This document shows positions 29,538 through 40,392 of a DNA stretch of 64,000 nt, one piece after another (the first letter of the stretch is position 1; every line of letters begins with the position of its first letter). Below the pieces are notes generated by a model that was not told the DNA's origin, made no database searches, and worked only from the letters and a program-made list of their open reading frames with translations. Position numbers and translations under genes: made by a program. The stretch spans positions 558,001-622,000 of the forward strand of contig JAQMWT010000309.1 in the NCBI GenBank assembly GCA_029834535.1, read 5' to 3'. Origin of the DNA: Chrysophaeum taylorii. Lineage: Eukaryota > Sar > Pelagophyceae > Pelagomonadales > Pelagomonadaceae.

Positions 29538-30756
29538 AAGTGCAGGCCAGTAAGTTCACCTCGTCCCAATCTCTAACCCCAGTAAGTTTGGCGTAAACCC
29601 ACTCGTGCTCATGCCCACTCCTTTGAGCTCGTCGCTCTCACCCCCGCCAATCCAAGCTGCTTTGATCCGCACGCGCCGCCAACCCTTGAGTTTACTCTAA
29701 AAACCCCAGTAAGTTCACCACCTGGTCCCAGTAAGTTTTCCTGGTCACTCAGTTCACCTAGTCCCCCCAATCTCAAACCCCAGTAAGTAAGTTCAGATGG
29801 CCCCAGTAAGTTCACCTACAGTGCGCGTGTAGACGCCGGGAGGGGGCTTATCGGTATTGCGCAGCACGCGTGGGGTAGGGTGGAGTCGTCGACCCAGAAG
29901 AGCATATTCTCGAAGTTGCCGATCGACAGAGAGCCACGTAGAGCTGGACGTGGCAGAAGACGGGCTTGTGGGCAAGAGGACGCCGAGACTTTGCGGGGCG
30001 TCTGGCCCTGGCTCTTGGTGATCGTTTGGCGTCGGCGGGCCTTAAGGGATACAGGTTGGAGGAGCCTCGGCGACAACGACACGATCGATCATGTATCTGG
30101 TACCGTTGCAGTGGCCGTGCGACGGGTCGAGGTTGCGAAGACTTTAAGCTCGCGATCAAAGTCAGCATCCCGTTGGTTGTCAGGGAGTTGAAAACTCGTC
30201 TGTAAAGAGCGAGGCGTCGGCTTCCGACCCAACCTAGTCGGCCGAAAAGAACTCCGACACCTCGTCTCCGGGAAAAAAAGGCCGCGGTCATTCATGCGCG
30301 AATTGTCAGCATCGACAACATCGTTTCGACGGGGCGCGAGAATGGCGTGCTGGCTAAAAGAGCCGCCGCGGGTCCTGGAAATAAATAGTCTGCGAGACGG
30401 CTTTGGAGGATCAATGGCTGGCTCGCGGGCCTACCTGATCCTTACCCTAAATCGGGGTACAAACAAATGCCGGGGCCCGTCCTCTCTTCGCCTGCCCCAC
30501 TACTCGGCGATGACCCCGACTAGGTCCCGCGTACTTATCTCCGCCCGTCAGGCACATCCCTCGCACCCCACAAGCCCACCCACATCCTTCATGCTCCCCA
30601 CAGACGCCCCCCTCTTAGCAGTCGACACATTTAAAGACAGACAAACAAATGCCCACATCCTTCATGCTCCCCACACACACCCCCCTCTTAGCAGTCTCGA
30701 CATTCAAAGACAAACAAACAAACAGACAGAAAGACAACCATCTGTCGATTAGTAGT
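29538..30756 (-). mobile_element. Helitron-helicase-bearing repeat element, copy C (degenerate)
   Basis: Shares both ends with copy A (AAGTGCAGGCCAGTAAGTTC left, CATCTGTCGATTAGTAGT right). It carries a GTAAGTTCACC array (29538-29820), a broken helicase end on the minus strand (about 29860-30190) and, near the right end, two reversed copies of a copia PPT/LTR fragment. Confidence 0.65.
30571..30712 (-). repeat. Two tandem reversed copies of a copia PPT-LTR start
   Basis: On the minus strand both read GACTGCTAAGAGGGGGG, then G-T-rich LTR start, then GGGGAGCATGAAGGATGTGG, matching 37485-37535 of the copia element. Both are embedded in copy C and flanked by CAAACAAACAGACA runs. Confidence 0.8.
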
Positions 30757-30770
30757 GAGGCTTATTATTA

Positions 30771-31835
30771 TTATTGTAGTGCGAAGGCATCGAAGAGGCG
30801 GGCTTTGTAGACGAGGTTGACGATCTGTTCTTGGGGGATACTCCTACTACTACTACTATCGGCGGCCATCAAGTCGTCGTCATCCCGCTTGCTGGGGAAG
30901 CGGATGATGTCTTGGAGGAGGAGTCTCGCGAGGTCGCAGCACAGGTTGACCGCACGGTTGTCGCCGTTGGCGACCAGAACGCACCCCTTGTACTTGGCGG
31001 GGCCCTCGAAGCAGATCGCGTACAAGCCCCGGAACCCGTCGTTCGCGGCCTGGTGGAGCATGAAGCGGTTGGGGCCGGCCTGCGCCACAAAGACGCCCAG
31101 TCCCGCATCTGCCCCCATAAAGTCCCGCGCGTCGACGAGCGTATCGAGCATGAGCCGCGCGGTATTTCGGGATATCTTATCCGAGTCGCCAGAGTAGGCC
31201 TTGGCAATTTCTAGAAGAAAAGACGCGAGACTTGGGACGGGGCCCCTCAGTCCCGCAGCCAACGCGGGGAACGCAAGGTTTGGAACCCGAGTGCCGTCGT
31301 CGTAGAACGCGGGCGCGACCGGCGAGAGACCGGATCGAATATCGGAAAACCCGAGTTCTCCGAGCCAATCCGTTACGGACAACCCCATAAGACTCAGGAT
31401 GTACTCGAGCACCACAAACCCGCCCCCCGAGTAGCTGAATGTCGCGGGCCGCCGCACGGCGGGGGTTTCGTAGCCAAATTTTCCGTCCAAAAGATCGTAC
31501 GGGGATGCGACTTCCGGCAACCCCGGGCAGTAGTGCATGCCCAAGGCCGTGTGGTTCATGAGCTGCATCAACTTGACCTCCTCGGGGAGGACCCAGGGGC
31601 TCTCGAGCGACCGGAGAAGTTCGTTCACACCCATCGCGAGCACCGGAATCCGTTTTTCTCGAAACGTTTCGAGCGCGAAGGCGGCTCCGATTGTCTTCGA
31701 CAGCGACGCGTACTGCACGCGCGCCTCGGGAGGCAGCCCCGCGCACACGACCCCGTCGATCGTGCTCGCGACAACTCCCCGGACATTGTGCTTCTTCAGC
31801 AGCGACTCGACCGCGCTCACAGGGACCACAGCCAT
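30771..31835 (-). CDS. Beta-lactamase-related serine hydrolase (class C/LACTB fold)
   Basis: 354 residues from the ATG at 31835; the frame is open to an ATG at 32018, but the added 61 residues look non-conserved and overlap repeat-like sequence. Residues 41-53 (QYASLSKTIGAAF) give the SxxK nucleophile/base pair Ser44-Lys47. TFSYSGGGFVVLEYIL corresponds to the YxN element with Asn replaced by Gly, and MLHQAANDGFRGL to the C-terminal HxG-type strand. Such eukaryotic homologues are usually esterases or peptidases; the substrate is unknown. An Asp/Ser low-complexity loop lies near the end. Confidence 0.8.
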   Translation of the reverse strand: MAVVPVSAVESLLKKHNVRGVVASTIDGVVCAGLPPEARVQYASLSKTIGAAFALETFREKRIPVLAMGVNELLRSLESPWVLPEEVKLMQLMNHTALGMHYCPGLPEVASPYDLLDGKFGYETPAVRRPATFSYSGGGFVVLEYILSLMGLSVTDWLGELGFSDIRSGLSPVAPAFYDDGTRVPNLAFPALAAGLRGPVPSLASFLLEIAKAYSGDSDKISRNTARLMLDTLVDARDFMGADAGLGVFVAQAGPNRFMLHQAANDGFRGLYAICFEGPAKYKGCVLVANGDNRAVNLCCDLARLLLQDIIRFPSKRDDDDLMAADSSSSRSIPQEQIVNLVYKARLFDAFALQ

Positions 31836-32018
31836 GGGTGGCCCAACGAACAACCGAACGGCATTCTTACACCAGTTAAGTAAGCAAGCCTTGCCCTCAA
31901 AAAGCCGGAAGAAGAATGCGAGTGCCTGCTTCAAGGCAGAGGCGGTGTTCGAAAGGATTGAATGACAGTGGGAAGTGTGCACGAGATGGTGAATCGCTTT
32001 TCGCGAGGGAGAGAACAT

Positions 32019-32382
32019 GGTCGAACAACTGCCTATTCAAGCGGAACCCCCGCCTGATCTCGCGATCGTCGAGCATGGCCACGAACTGATCGAATGGCCG
32101 GCGCACCGGCTACTTTGCCGGTCGGGATTGCCAAAGATGAACATCGCGAAGGCTGCGACTACGCGACGAGCGGCCTCGTCCTCGTCCTGACCGCCAGGCA
32201 GAGTCGAACAAAGTTCGTACGCGACCCAAACAGCTTTCGATGGATATCCGCGGAATTTGGCGACCGTCCGACGCCCAGCACGCCGCCGCCGCGAGGCGCC
32301 AGAAGCCCAGACCTTAACAACATCTCGGACGACGGCGGGGTTTATTATTAGTCTCTCTCTACTAGGCGTTTGCGAGCTTATT
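32019..32382. other. Spacer between hydrolase gene and copia element
   Basis: A minus-strand frame at 31897-32106 (FDQFVAMLDDREIRRGFRLN) recalls the start of PIF/Harbinger-type transposases but is short and isolated. Nothing else is supported. Confidence 0.3.
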
Positions 32383-32471
32383 TGTGAGGAAGCTATGACA
32401 CTTACCCCTGCACCACGTATCCCTACGTCATTCCCTTATCGCTAGTCTAACGCCCCATTCTAGTTGTAACA
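32383..32471 (+). repeat. Truncated 5' LTR remnant of the copia element
   Basis: TGTGAGGAAGCTATGACACT to TTGTAACA matches 37669-37771. The upstream ~165 bp of the 3' LTR is absent here. TGGCAGCAGG directly after it may be the primer-binding site. Confidence 0.7.
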
Positions 32472-32572
32472 TGGCAGCAGGTGTTCTCCACGGTCGAGCC
32501 TGTGCTTGACTTCGTGGCGACTCCTCCTCGGCTTCAGTTCATTGCTACGTGTTCGGTTCGTTATCGTCTATC

Positions 32573-33122
32573 ATGTCCTCGATCGAAATTAAAGATAGCA
32601 AGCTTTCGCAAAAACTTGATGCCTTCAGCGGTGAGCGACTTCTTTTTCACCAATGGACCCGGCGCCTGGAGAACATGATCATTTCCACCGGCGATCGCAT
32701 TATCTTGACCAACGACACTTGGACCAGCATTTCCGCCTCTGGCTGCTCTGAAGAAGAATTTGGTGTTAAGCAGCAGCGTTGGTACTCTGCACTGTTCATG
32801 GCGTTACCAATGCATGATACTGATCGTGCGGATATCCGTGAAAACCGCGATATGAACTTCACGCGGTTTTTTTTACAAGCGCATTACCGATGTTTACATG
32901 GGCGATGGAGATCGTGTCGCTCAGTCTGCAATTGCTTCCTTGCATTCCTTGGTATGAAACAATATCGATGAACTTGAGAGTCTTTTCTTAACAAGTTCAT
33001 CACTGGTGTTCAAGTTGCTCGGCATCATCAAGAGATTTCCCTGACACTCTTGCATTGCAATTGCTTGAGACGAAAGAAAATCCCCGATTCGATCTTGTGT
33101 CTCTAAGGATCTCATTGCACTT
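32573..33122 (+). pseudogene. Copia gag N-terminal part, frame-shifted
   Basis: Starts MSSIEIKDSKLSQKLDAFSG and continues FHQWTRRLENMIISTGDRII, a typical copia Gag beginning (UBN2-like). A T-run near 32870 shifts the frame (then ITDVYMGDGDRVAQSAIASL), a stop follows near 32950, and further shifts lead into the frame used from 33123. Confidence 0.75.
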
Positions 33123-36100
33123 GACCCTAAACTGCGCACATATGATGGTTTCGTTGATCGCCTCAACAGTAAAGTTTTCGATTATCTTCAGACCAAGTCT
33201 GCGCTTGCCCATGCTACGCTCCGTGAAAGTCCCCGCCATCGTGAACGTTGCAACTTTTGCGGTCGTACCAACCATCCTTCTGATAAATGCCTTCATCGTC
33301 TCAATGCTTCGCGCTCCCAAGAACGTTCCAGCCCTCGCCCATCTTTTCGCCCATCTTTCCGTAACCGACCTTCGCCTTCATTTTCTCGTGGTTCTATCTT
33401 TCGCAAGCGCCCACGCCCTACTGACCTTTGTCACTTTTGTGGTATTCCTGGCCATCACCAGAAAGATTGTCGTAAGCGCTATTTGCTCTCCCAAGCCGCC
33501 GCCCGCCCTCGCCCTCGGCCTCCATACCCACCTCGGTCCAATCCCCACTACCCACCTCGACTCAATCCCCAATACCCACCTCGGCCCCATCCACCATTCT
33601 ACCAAGACTATCTTTCCGCCCCCATCCCACTCCTGCCCCCATCTCAACCCTCTCCGCCGCTTCTTGCTTTGCCACCCTCCACCACACCCTCTGTCCCACC
33701 TTCCACTGCCATCTCCCCTCCTGACCCATCTCTTTCTGCGCCCACCTACCCGTCTTTCAATTCCCATCTTCTTTCTATCTCCCCCTCCATTCATCATCAA
33801 GTTCTTTCCTCCACCAATGCTCTTACCGCTCTGCTCACCGCTCGTGAGCGCGACTACCTGCACAGCAACAACCTTCGCCTCGTCGTCTATGATACCGGCG
33901 CAAACGTCAATCTCTTCAATTCTTCTGCTGGTTTCACTGACCTTGACAACACTCAACAGCACTCAATCACTTCTGCTATCGGCACTGGCTCTGTTTCTGG
34001 TTCTGGCACTGCTCACTTAACGTTTCCTTCAATTGGTCCTCTCGACAATCGTGGTCTTCCTTCTCCTCCACCCACTCTTTCCGCCCCTCATGGTATCCAT
34101 GTCGCGTTCCCGCATACCCTCATTTCCCCTGGCCTTGGTGAAAAACGGATTCTTTCGGATCATGCCCTTGAGCAAGTTGGTCACGATTGTCACACGATTC
34201 AGGCTGTTGGCCCTGCTCATCCGCAACGCATTTTACGTCACCGACAAACGCATCACGTTATTCCCCTGCTTCGTCGCTGTGGTCTTCTTTTGATCGTCTG
34301 TTGGATCGGCAATACGACCGCTGCGCCCTACGCGGACTTCGTTTCACCTTTTGTGGCATTTTCTTCTTGCCCTCGCGTCCATGACCCTTGTGCGTTTCCC
34401 GCTGTGTCTCAACGCACTCAACTTACCTTCGACCTTTGGCATGCTCGTCTTGGTCACTATGGTCCCTCTTATATCCGACGATTGTCTTCTCTCGCTGTTG
34501 GCGCACCGCTTTTCCCGAGCTCCGCATCTCTTTCTTTTTGTCCTGCTTGTGCTCTTGGTAAAATGCATGCTGCGCATGTTGGCCAACGTAAAGCACATGC
34601 CTCCACTTCCACCTCGCTTCCTGCCTCCGAGCCTTTGTCTCGTCCACGTGCCGTTGCGCCTTATCTTATTATCCACGCCGATCTCATGTTTGCAGACGCC
34701 CCTTCTTTTATTCATCAAGACAGAGCGATCCTCACGTTTGTCGATGATCATACGCGCCGCCGTACACGTTACTTTGCTCCACGACACGATGCACTTACGA
34801 ATGCTCGTCAACTCGAACTTTTTCTATCTACAGTGGTTCGCCCATTTGGATATCGCATTGCCCTCATCTACACAGATCGTGACCGCTCTCTTATGGGCCA
34901 ATTCGAAACCTTCTGTCTGGGCAACAACATCGCTCTCAAACGTGCTCCTGCAGCTCAGTCCAAAACTTCACAGGCGCACGCCTTTTCTGGTGTTGTGGAA
35001 CGCTCTCATCGCGCAACTGCTGATATTACTCGCACTCTTTTGATGCATGCGCACCGTCCACCTGATTTTTGGCGTTGGGCCATGGAAACGGCTGACTTCA
35101 TCTCCGAGCGCATGCCAAACGCCTCTACCCCTGGTTACATGACGCCATATGAAATGCTACATGAAACTCTCCCCCGTGTCGATTTTCTTCGTGTTTGGGG
35201 CTGTCCTGCTGCAATTCTTACTGGCGACAAATGAACTACCAAAGCTATAACAGGTATCTTCATTGGGTATCCCTCTGCCGGCCCTGGATATCGCATCTTG
35301 CTTCAACGCGCCACTGGTCCCGTCATCCACACCTCGATTGACGTTGCTTTTGACGAAAATTTTGCTATGCGTAAGTCTCTGTCCTCTCAACCCCTTCCTC
35401 CGCCTCTTGTGGATTCTCGTTTTCCTGACTTATTTTATTATGACCCTCGTTTATCTTCCGCCGTTGCTCCCTTATCTCCTGTTTTTGATGCTCTGGAGCC
35501 GGCCTTATCGGGACTGATCACCCCTGAAACAATACCACAACCGTCAACGGACAATACGAAACGTGCACCATTACGTCGAGCCAAACGGGGCCGACCGCGC
35601 AAAGTCGACCAAAGCGCATTACAAAAACCAACAAACTTTCATACTGGCGTTTGTCAACAACGCAATGTCGATTCTGTTTCATCCTGTCACAATGTCGATT
35701 CTGTTTCCTCTGTCGTTTCTGTTTCCTCCTGTCACTCTGTGTATGTCTCTTATTCTAGCTTTCGTTTGTTATTTTATTATGTCTTCCTTCCCCTTTGTTT
35801 AGCTAACGCCCTTGTTGATCCCCATGCACATGTTTATTACTCTGCTTCCGAAGAAACCTCTCAGTATTCATACATGGGCGAGTCAACCGTTACTTCCACC
35901 CATTTACGTGAAGCTTTAGCTCAGACCAATCCTGAGCGTCCTGGCTGGTTGCAAGCCATCGCCAAAGAATATCACTCCCTTGGTCAGCTTGGTTGCTGGG
36001 ATGTTGTTCGCCTTCCTTCGACTTTTTCTGGCAACATTTGTACCCTCAAGTGGATCCTCCGCAAGAAGTATGACTCTGGCCGCTTCAAATCGTACAAGGC

Positions 36101-37421
36101 TCGCCTCGTTGTCCGCGGTTACACCCAGGTTCACGGCATTGATTATCACGACACCTACTCGCCGGTTGCTAACATCGTCACGATCCGTTTCTTTCTAACC
36201 TTTGTCGCTGTTCATGACTGGGATTTGCACAAGTTGGATGTCAGCTCCGCTTTTATCCAAGCTCCCATTGACGAAGACATCTATGTCTGGCCACCCGAAG
36301 GCTATGCTCCTCGCCAACCCACCGATGGTTCCAAAATCGTTTACAAGCTCCGTCGCTCTTGGTATGGTTGCAAACAAGCTTGTCGTAATTGGTGGCTTTA
36401 TTTGGAACGCTTCCTTGTCAATGATTGTGGCTTCGTCCGCGGATCTGGTGACACTTGCAATTACAAGCTCGTGCTTAATTCTACCGTTGTCCTACGTCTC
36501 GTTCTTGTCGTTGATGATCTTCTTGTGACGCACCCTCGTCATTGCCTTGGCCATTACCATGCCTTCTTCCTCCGTTTAAAAGCCTTCACTGATGTCAACG
36601 AGCTAGATCTTCACACTTACGTTGGTCTCCGCATTACGCGTGATCGCGCATCCCATGCTATCCGTGAAATCCTCCCCGATGGTCGCTTCATCCACAGCAA
36701 ACCAGCATTGACTCCCGCTCCCAGAGTTCTTCCTCTTTCTGCGGCTGATTGTCCTGCTCCTGGTTCTCCAGATCACATCTTCATAGCGCGCATCCCTTTT
36801 CGTCGCATTGTTGGTTGTGTCCTATTTATTTCCATTATGACTCGCCCTGATATCACTTGGACCGTAAATCCGTGTGCGCCTTTTACTGACAATCCTGGTA
36901 AACCCCACTGCAATGGTCCTCAAGATCTTGCCCTTGCTCTTGGTCGCGATTCTACCCTTCGTCTCTGTGGTTATTCCGACTCCAGCTGGGCCGACGACCC
37001 TGATGACCGCCACACCACTACTGGTTTTTGTTTTCTCCTTGCTGGCTCTATGATAGCCTACTGCTCCCGCTCGCAGTACCTCCTTGCTCGCTCTTCTTTT
37101 GAAGCTGAATTGCTCGCTCTTTACGCCGCTACTGCCGAGCTCTCTTGGCTTCTCAAACTTTTCGATGACTTTGATCTCCCTCGTCACACGGTACCAATGT
37201 ATGTCGATAATAGCACCACCGCCACCAAAGTCCGTCTCCAATGTCTCACACGGCGCACCCGCCATATTGACATTCGCTTTTACAGCACCGCCGAATATCA
37301 TCGCAACCACATCATTGATCTCCAACACATTCCTCGCCTTGACAACCTTAGCGATATCTTCACCCGCAGTACGGAAGCTCCTTCCTTTCTCCGGCTTCGT
37401 GCTCGTTACCTCACCTCGTGA
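33123..37421 (+). pseudogene. Copia gag-pol polyprotein with one in-frame TGA
   Basis: One frame from the end of Gag to RNase H. Two CCHC knuckles (CNFCGRTNHPSDKC; CHFCGIPGHHQKDC) are followed by a Pro-rich linker, the aspartic protease site YDTGANVNLF, the GAG-pre-integrase FDLWHARLGHYG, integrase core (HADLMFAD, IYTDRD, VVERSH), reverse transcriptase (LVVRGYTQVHGIDYHDTYSP; LHKLDVSSAFIQ; LVVDDLL as the YVDD site) and RNase H (GYSDSSWADD; SSFEAELLAL; HIDIRFY). The sole break is TGA at 35232-35234 between integrase and RT, most simply a CGA-to-TGA mutation. Confidence 0.9.
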
Positions 37422-37502
37422 CTTCGCCCTGATATCTCCTGTTTCTTTCTGCCACAATGCCTCTATTGACGTCTTTAAATGTCGACTGCTAAGAGGGGGG
37501 GG

Positions 37503-37772
37503 TGTGTGTGGGGAGCATGAAGGATGTGGGTGGGTTTGACGTCTTCCTCAAAGCTTCTTCTCTGTGAGCGTCTCACTTACCCCTTTTTCCTTCTTCCTTT
37601 TTCTTTTCCAACACCTGTGTGAGGACCTCAGTTACCCCTTTTTCCTTTTCTTTCTTTTCCAGCACCTGTGTGAGGAAGCTATGACACTTACCCCTGCACC
37701 ACATATCTAGTATCCCTACGTCATTCCCTTATCGCTAGTCTAACGCCCCATTCTACGAATTTCTAGTTGTAT
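37503..37772 (+). repeat. 3' LTR of the copia element
   Basis: Begins TGTGTGTGGGGAGCATGAAG after the polypurine tract and ends near TTCTAGTTGTA. It contains two imperfect internal repeats (CACCTGTGTGAGGA followed by pyrimidine-rich sequence). Confidence 0.7.
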
Positions 37773-37988
37773 ATTTAGGGCCTAACTTTTTAAGAGTCAG
37801 ACGGGCAGGTATGAGGTCTAGGATGAACGCACAAGTCTCAGAGAATACAGGTCATCATCATCATCATCATCCATAATCAAAGTGTGAACAGGCCCTGATT
37901 ATTGAGATGGGGATTATAATCTGTCGTCTCTGACACGAAGTGTGTAGTCACAAACTGGGGTGATATAATAATATTTGTCCAGGAAAAG

Positions 37989-38840
37989 TTACGTCCTGTA
38001 GTGAGCACGGGCGGCTTCGTAGACGCCGACCAATGCCCAGGGCGCGACGAGCCATAAAAAAAATACCTCCTCGAGTGGCACGTCGTTATTCCACCACGGC
38101 GATACGTAAATTCCCATCATCGCGTCGTGCTGAAAATTCCACCAATCATACTTGACCGCCAGCGTTGGTGTTCCCAAACCATAGCGAGGGCGAGCAGCGA
38201 AAAGACGGAGACGGTCAGGGCCGGCCAGTTCGCCGACGCTTTGATGTAGGGCATGAGGGCAGCGAAAGGATTCCAATCGACACGAGGAAGGCCCAGTACC
38301 ACGGCATCTTCCCCTTGACGGCGTAGCCAGCAACGTACAAAATAAGCGCTTCGAAAGCCACCAGAAGTTTTCTGTAGGTACGCCGTCGCGATGACTCGAA
38401 GAGCTCGCGTCGTTGTCGAGCCAACAACACACCCACCGCAATCAGGAAGAAGCCTCCGAGGCTGTAAAAGCCAAACTCTTCGATAGGAAGGTAGTCCTCG
38501 ACGACGCTGAGGGTTTGAATGTCGATGGCTGGTACGTAGACCCCCAGCACCGCGCCGGCGTTCGGAAATACGAACCAGCAGTAGCACAGAACGACATCTA
38601 GAACGCACCTAACGCAAAAGCCGCAGCGCGGCCGCGGTCGCTCATATTCCAGAGACGAATAACCAGGAAAATATTCGGCACGAGAAACAGCGAAATTGTG
38701 TACCCATACGGTGTTGGGTTTGCAGACGTCACGCTGAGCTCGCCCGCGTCGCGCACGCTGCACAGCGCCAACCCCACCGGCGCAACGATCGCCAACTCAA
38801 AGATTATGAGCCTCCACAACTCCTTCGACGACGCCACCAC
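37989..38840 (-). pseudogene. Lycopene-cyclase-like (CrtYc/CrtYd type) membrane protein, frame-shifted
   Basis: Read in order on the minus strand over shifting frames: start MVASSKELWRLIIFELAIVA, then ISLFLVPNIFLVIRLW, VVLCYCWFVFPNAG, DYLPIEEFGFYSLGGFFLIA, KMPWYWAFLVSIGI, PALTVSVFSLLALAMVWE, YDWWNFQHDAMMGIY and VPLEEVFFLWLVAPWAL. Two PxEE motifs, each next to aromatic membrane helices, are the hallmark of the CrtYc/CrtYd-type lycopene cyclase domain. Three single-base frame changes (near 38605, 38290 and 38160) break it. Either a pseudogene or local sequence error. Confidence 0.5.
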
Positions 38841-39114
38841 CGCCGAAAAAGTCGCTTTGCTTATTACCAGAGGTGGTGTTTGTGGCGGTTACTACAGCTT
38901 TATGTAGCGAAAAGTGTATGGTCCAAATAGGCTACTCCCGAGAAGCCGCCCATACACACACTTTTATACCGCTATAGTGTTGCCTCCATTGCCGAAGCGA
39001 TTCTTCAACGGACGGGTATAACCGTTACTACGAGACATTTTACTGGGTCCTTCCTTGGTGTCCAAGGCAGGATTATGTTTTCGTCTGACGTCCGCTCGCT
39101 CAAGCACATAAACT
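38841..39114. other. Intergenic with short inverted repeat
   Basis: AAAAGTGTATGG near 38910 faces CCATACACACACTTTT near 38950, a small hairpin of unknown meaning. Confidence 0.4.
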
Positions 39115-39570
39115 ATGATTTCGACTCTCGAACTTGCAGCACTCAAAAAGAACAGCAGGTGCGGGGGGGGGGGGCACGAGCTGAACGAGTTCGACCCCCT
39201 TTTAAAAAAAAGTGGCGAGCAGCTGTGTTGGTCGAAGGATCGCGCTCAAGCAAGCCGCAAAACCAACCAACCAATCGATCTGGCCTTTCGAATTCGCGAT
39301 GTGGATCGGGCGATTGCAGATGCGGACTCGAGAAGCAAAGGAGCCGACGATGAAGAGAGACGCGGGAGCTCTGTTTTCCCGTTCGAGACGTATGTCGCTC
39401 GAGACCACATGATTCATCATCGTATTAACAGCATAAGCAGAAGAAGGCCCAAGAACAAGGTGCAGAAAGTCAAGCCCCGGCAAAAAAGCTGTGGTCGCAA
39501 GGACAACAACAACAAAGCATTGACTAAGAGCGGCAGCACCAGAACTCTGCTTTCGGAGAGCCAGAATTGA
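39115..39570 (+). CDS. Hypothetical basic protein
   Basis: 151 residues from an ATG. Composition in the second half looks coding (IDLAFRIRDVDRAIADADSR; VFPFETYVARDHMIHHRINS) and ends basic. No family or context support; could be non-coding. Confidence 0.3.
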   Translation: MISTLELAALKKNSRCGGGGHELNEFDPLLKKSGEQLCWSKDRAQASRKTNQPIDLAFRIRDVDRAIADADSRSKGADDEERRGSSVFPFETYVARDHMIHHRINSISRRRPKNKVQKVKPRQKSCGRKDNNNKALTKSGSTRTLLSESQN

Positions 39571-39894
39571 GAAGCAAAAAATGTAGTGAGGAGGAAAATT
39601 GGGACGGCAGTGCCCCCACGACCCGACGAAAAGGGGGAAGAGGCTCGAGTGAATATGGGACGCAATGCCATGGGCAGAGAGAAAGGACTCCCCCCCCCCC
39701 TCTTGCCGTTCATCTGGCAACGCGTAGCTTGGTGCGCGGGCGTCTCTTGAGAGCTCATCATGCTAGACATCCTTATTGCACGTCGTGTTCTCCTGGGTTG
39801 TTTCTGAAGGCCGGCACCACCACCGTGTTTTCAGCTTCGCTTCGACTTTTTCTCAAGAAAATCTATTCTTTAAACTCGCGTGAAAAGCTCCTTA
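39571..39894. other. Intergenic; nothing recognised
   Basis: Contains a 10-C run near 39690. It lies downstream of the convergent MORN gene. Confidence 0.4.
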
Positions 39895-40392
39895 TCATCC
39901 TTCGAGCTTGGAGAGCACGGGAAGTTGGGCATAGAGTGTGCCGTTGACTAAGTCGCCGTTGGACCAGGTGCCGTGGATGACGCCGCGCGATGTCGTGAGG
40001 ACGCCCGTGCCGTGCTTTTTGTCGTTACTCCATTCGCCGGAAAACTCTTCGCACGTCCCGCGACCCTCCCTTTTTCCATTCTTCCACTCCCCCGAATAGT
40101 CCGAGGTCGCCCCCCGTCCGTGGGGCGCGTTGTTGGCAAACTCGCCAACGTAATCTGGCGTAGCGCCGTGGCCGTCGCGCCAGCCCTCGACCCAATCGCC
40201 GGCGTAAACCTTTTTGTCGCCCACCCACAACACGCCCTTCCCGTGCCTCTTCCCCTGAGAGAATTCGCCTTCGTAGCGATATTTGCCCCGCGTCAGCGTG
40301 CCGAACCCGTGCTTGCGGTCCCCCTTCCACTCGCCGACGTACTGCGAATCTCCCTCGATTATCAGCCGTCGCGCCCCATCGCGTTGAGACAT
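39895..40392 (-). CDS. MORN-repeat protein
   Basis: 165 residues made almost wholly of MORN units (YVGEWKGDRKHGFGTL; YEGEFSQGKRHGKGVL; YAGDWVEGWRDGHG; YVGEFANNAPHGRG; YSGEWKNGKREGRG; FSGEWSNDKKHGTG). It has no catalytic domain. Such proteins act as membrane- or cytoskeleton-associated scaffolds. It is unrelated in domain makeup to the MORN-RBR ligase at 12469 beyond the repeat. Confidence 0.85.
   Translation of the reverse strand: MSQRDGARRLIIEGDSQYVGEWKGDRKHGFGTLTRGKYRYEGEFSQGKRHGKGVLWVGDKKVYAGDWVEGWRDGHGATPDYVGEFANNAPHGRGATSDYSGEWKNGKREGRGTCEEFSGEWSNDKKHGTGVLTTSRGVIHGTWSNGDLVNGTLYAQLPVLSKLEG

Larger units (their letters stand above)
32383..37772 (+). mobile_element. Ty1/copia LTR retrotransposon, degenerate
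   Basis: Order is gag - zinc knuckles - protease - integrase - RT - RNase H, diagnostic of Ty1/copia. A polypurine tract (AAGAGGGGGGGG, 37491-37502) precedes the 3' LTR. The 5' LTR keeps only its last ~90 bp. Gag is frame-shifted and pol has one in-frame TGA. Confidence 0.93.

Noticed and set aside
31836-32018. 61-residue N-terminal extension of the beta-lactamase-like protein
   Set aside because: No conserved features; family similarity begins after the ATG at 31835.
34351-35043. 230-codon plus-strand hydrophobic frame and similar frames inside the copia element
   Set aside because: Shadow frames of pol, starting with TTG and lacking motifs.
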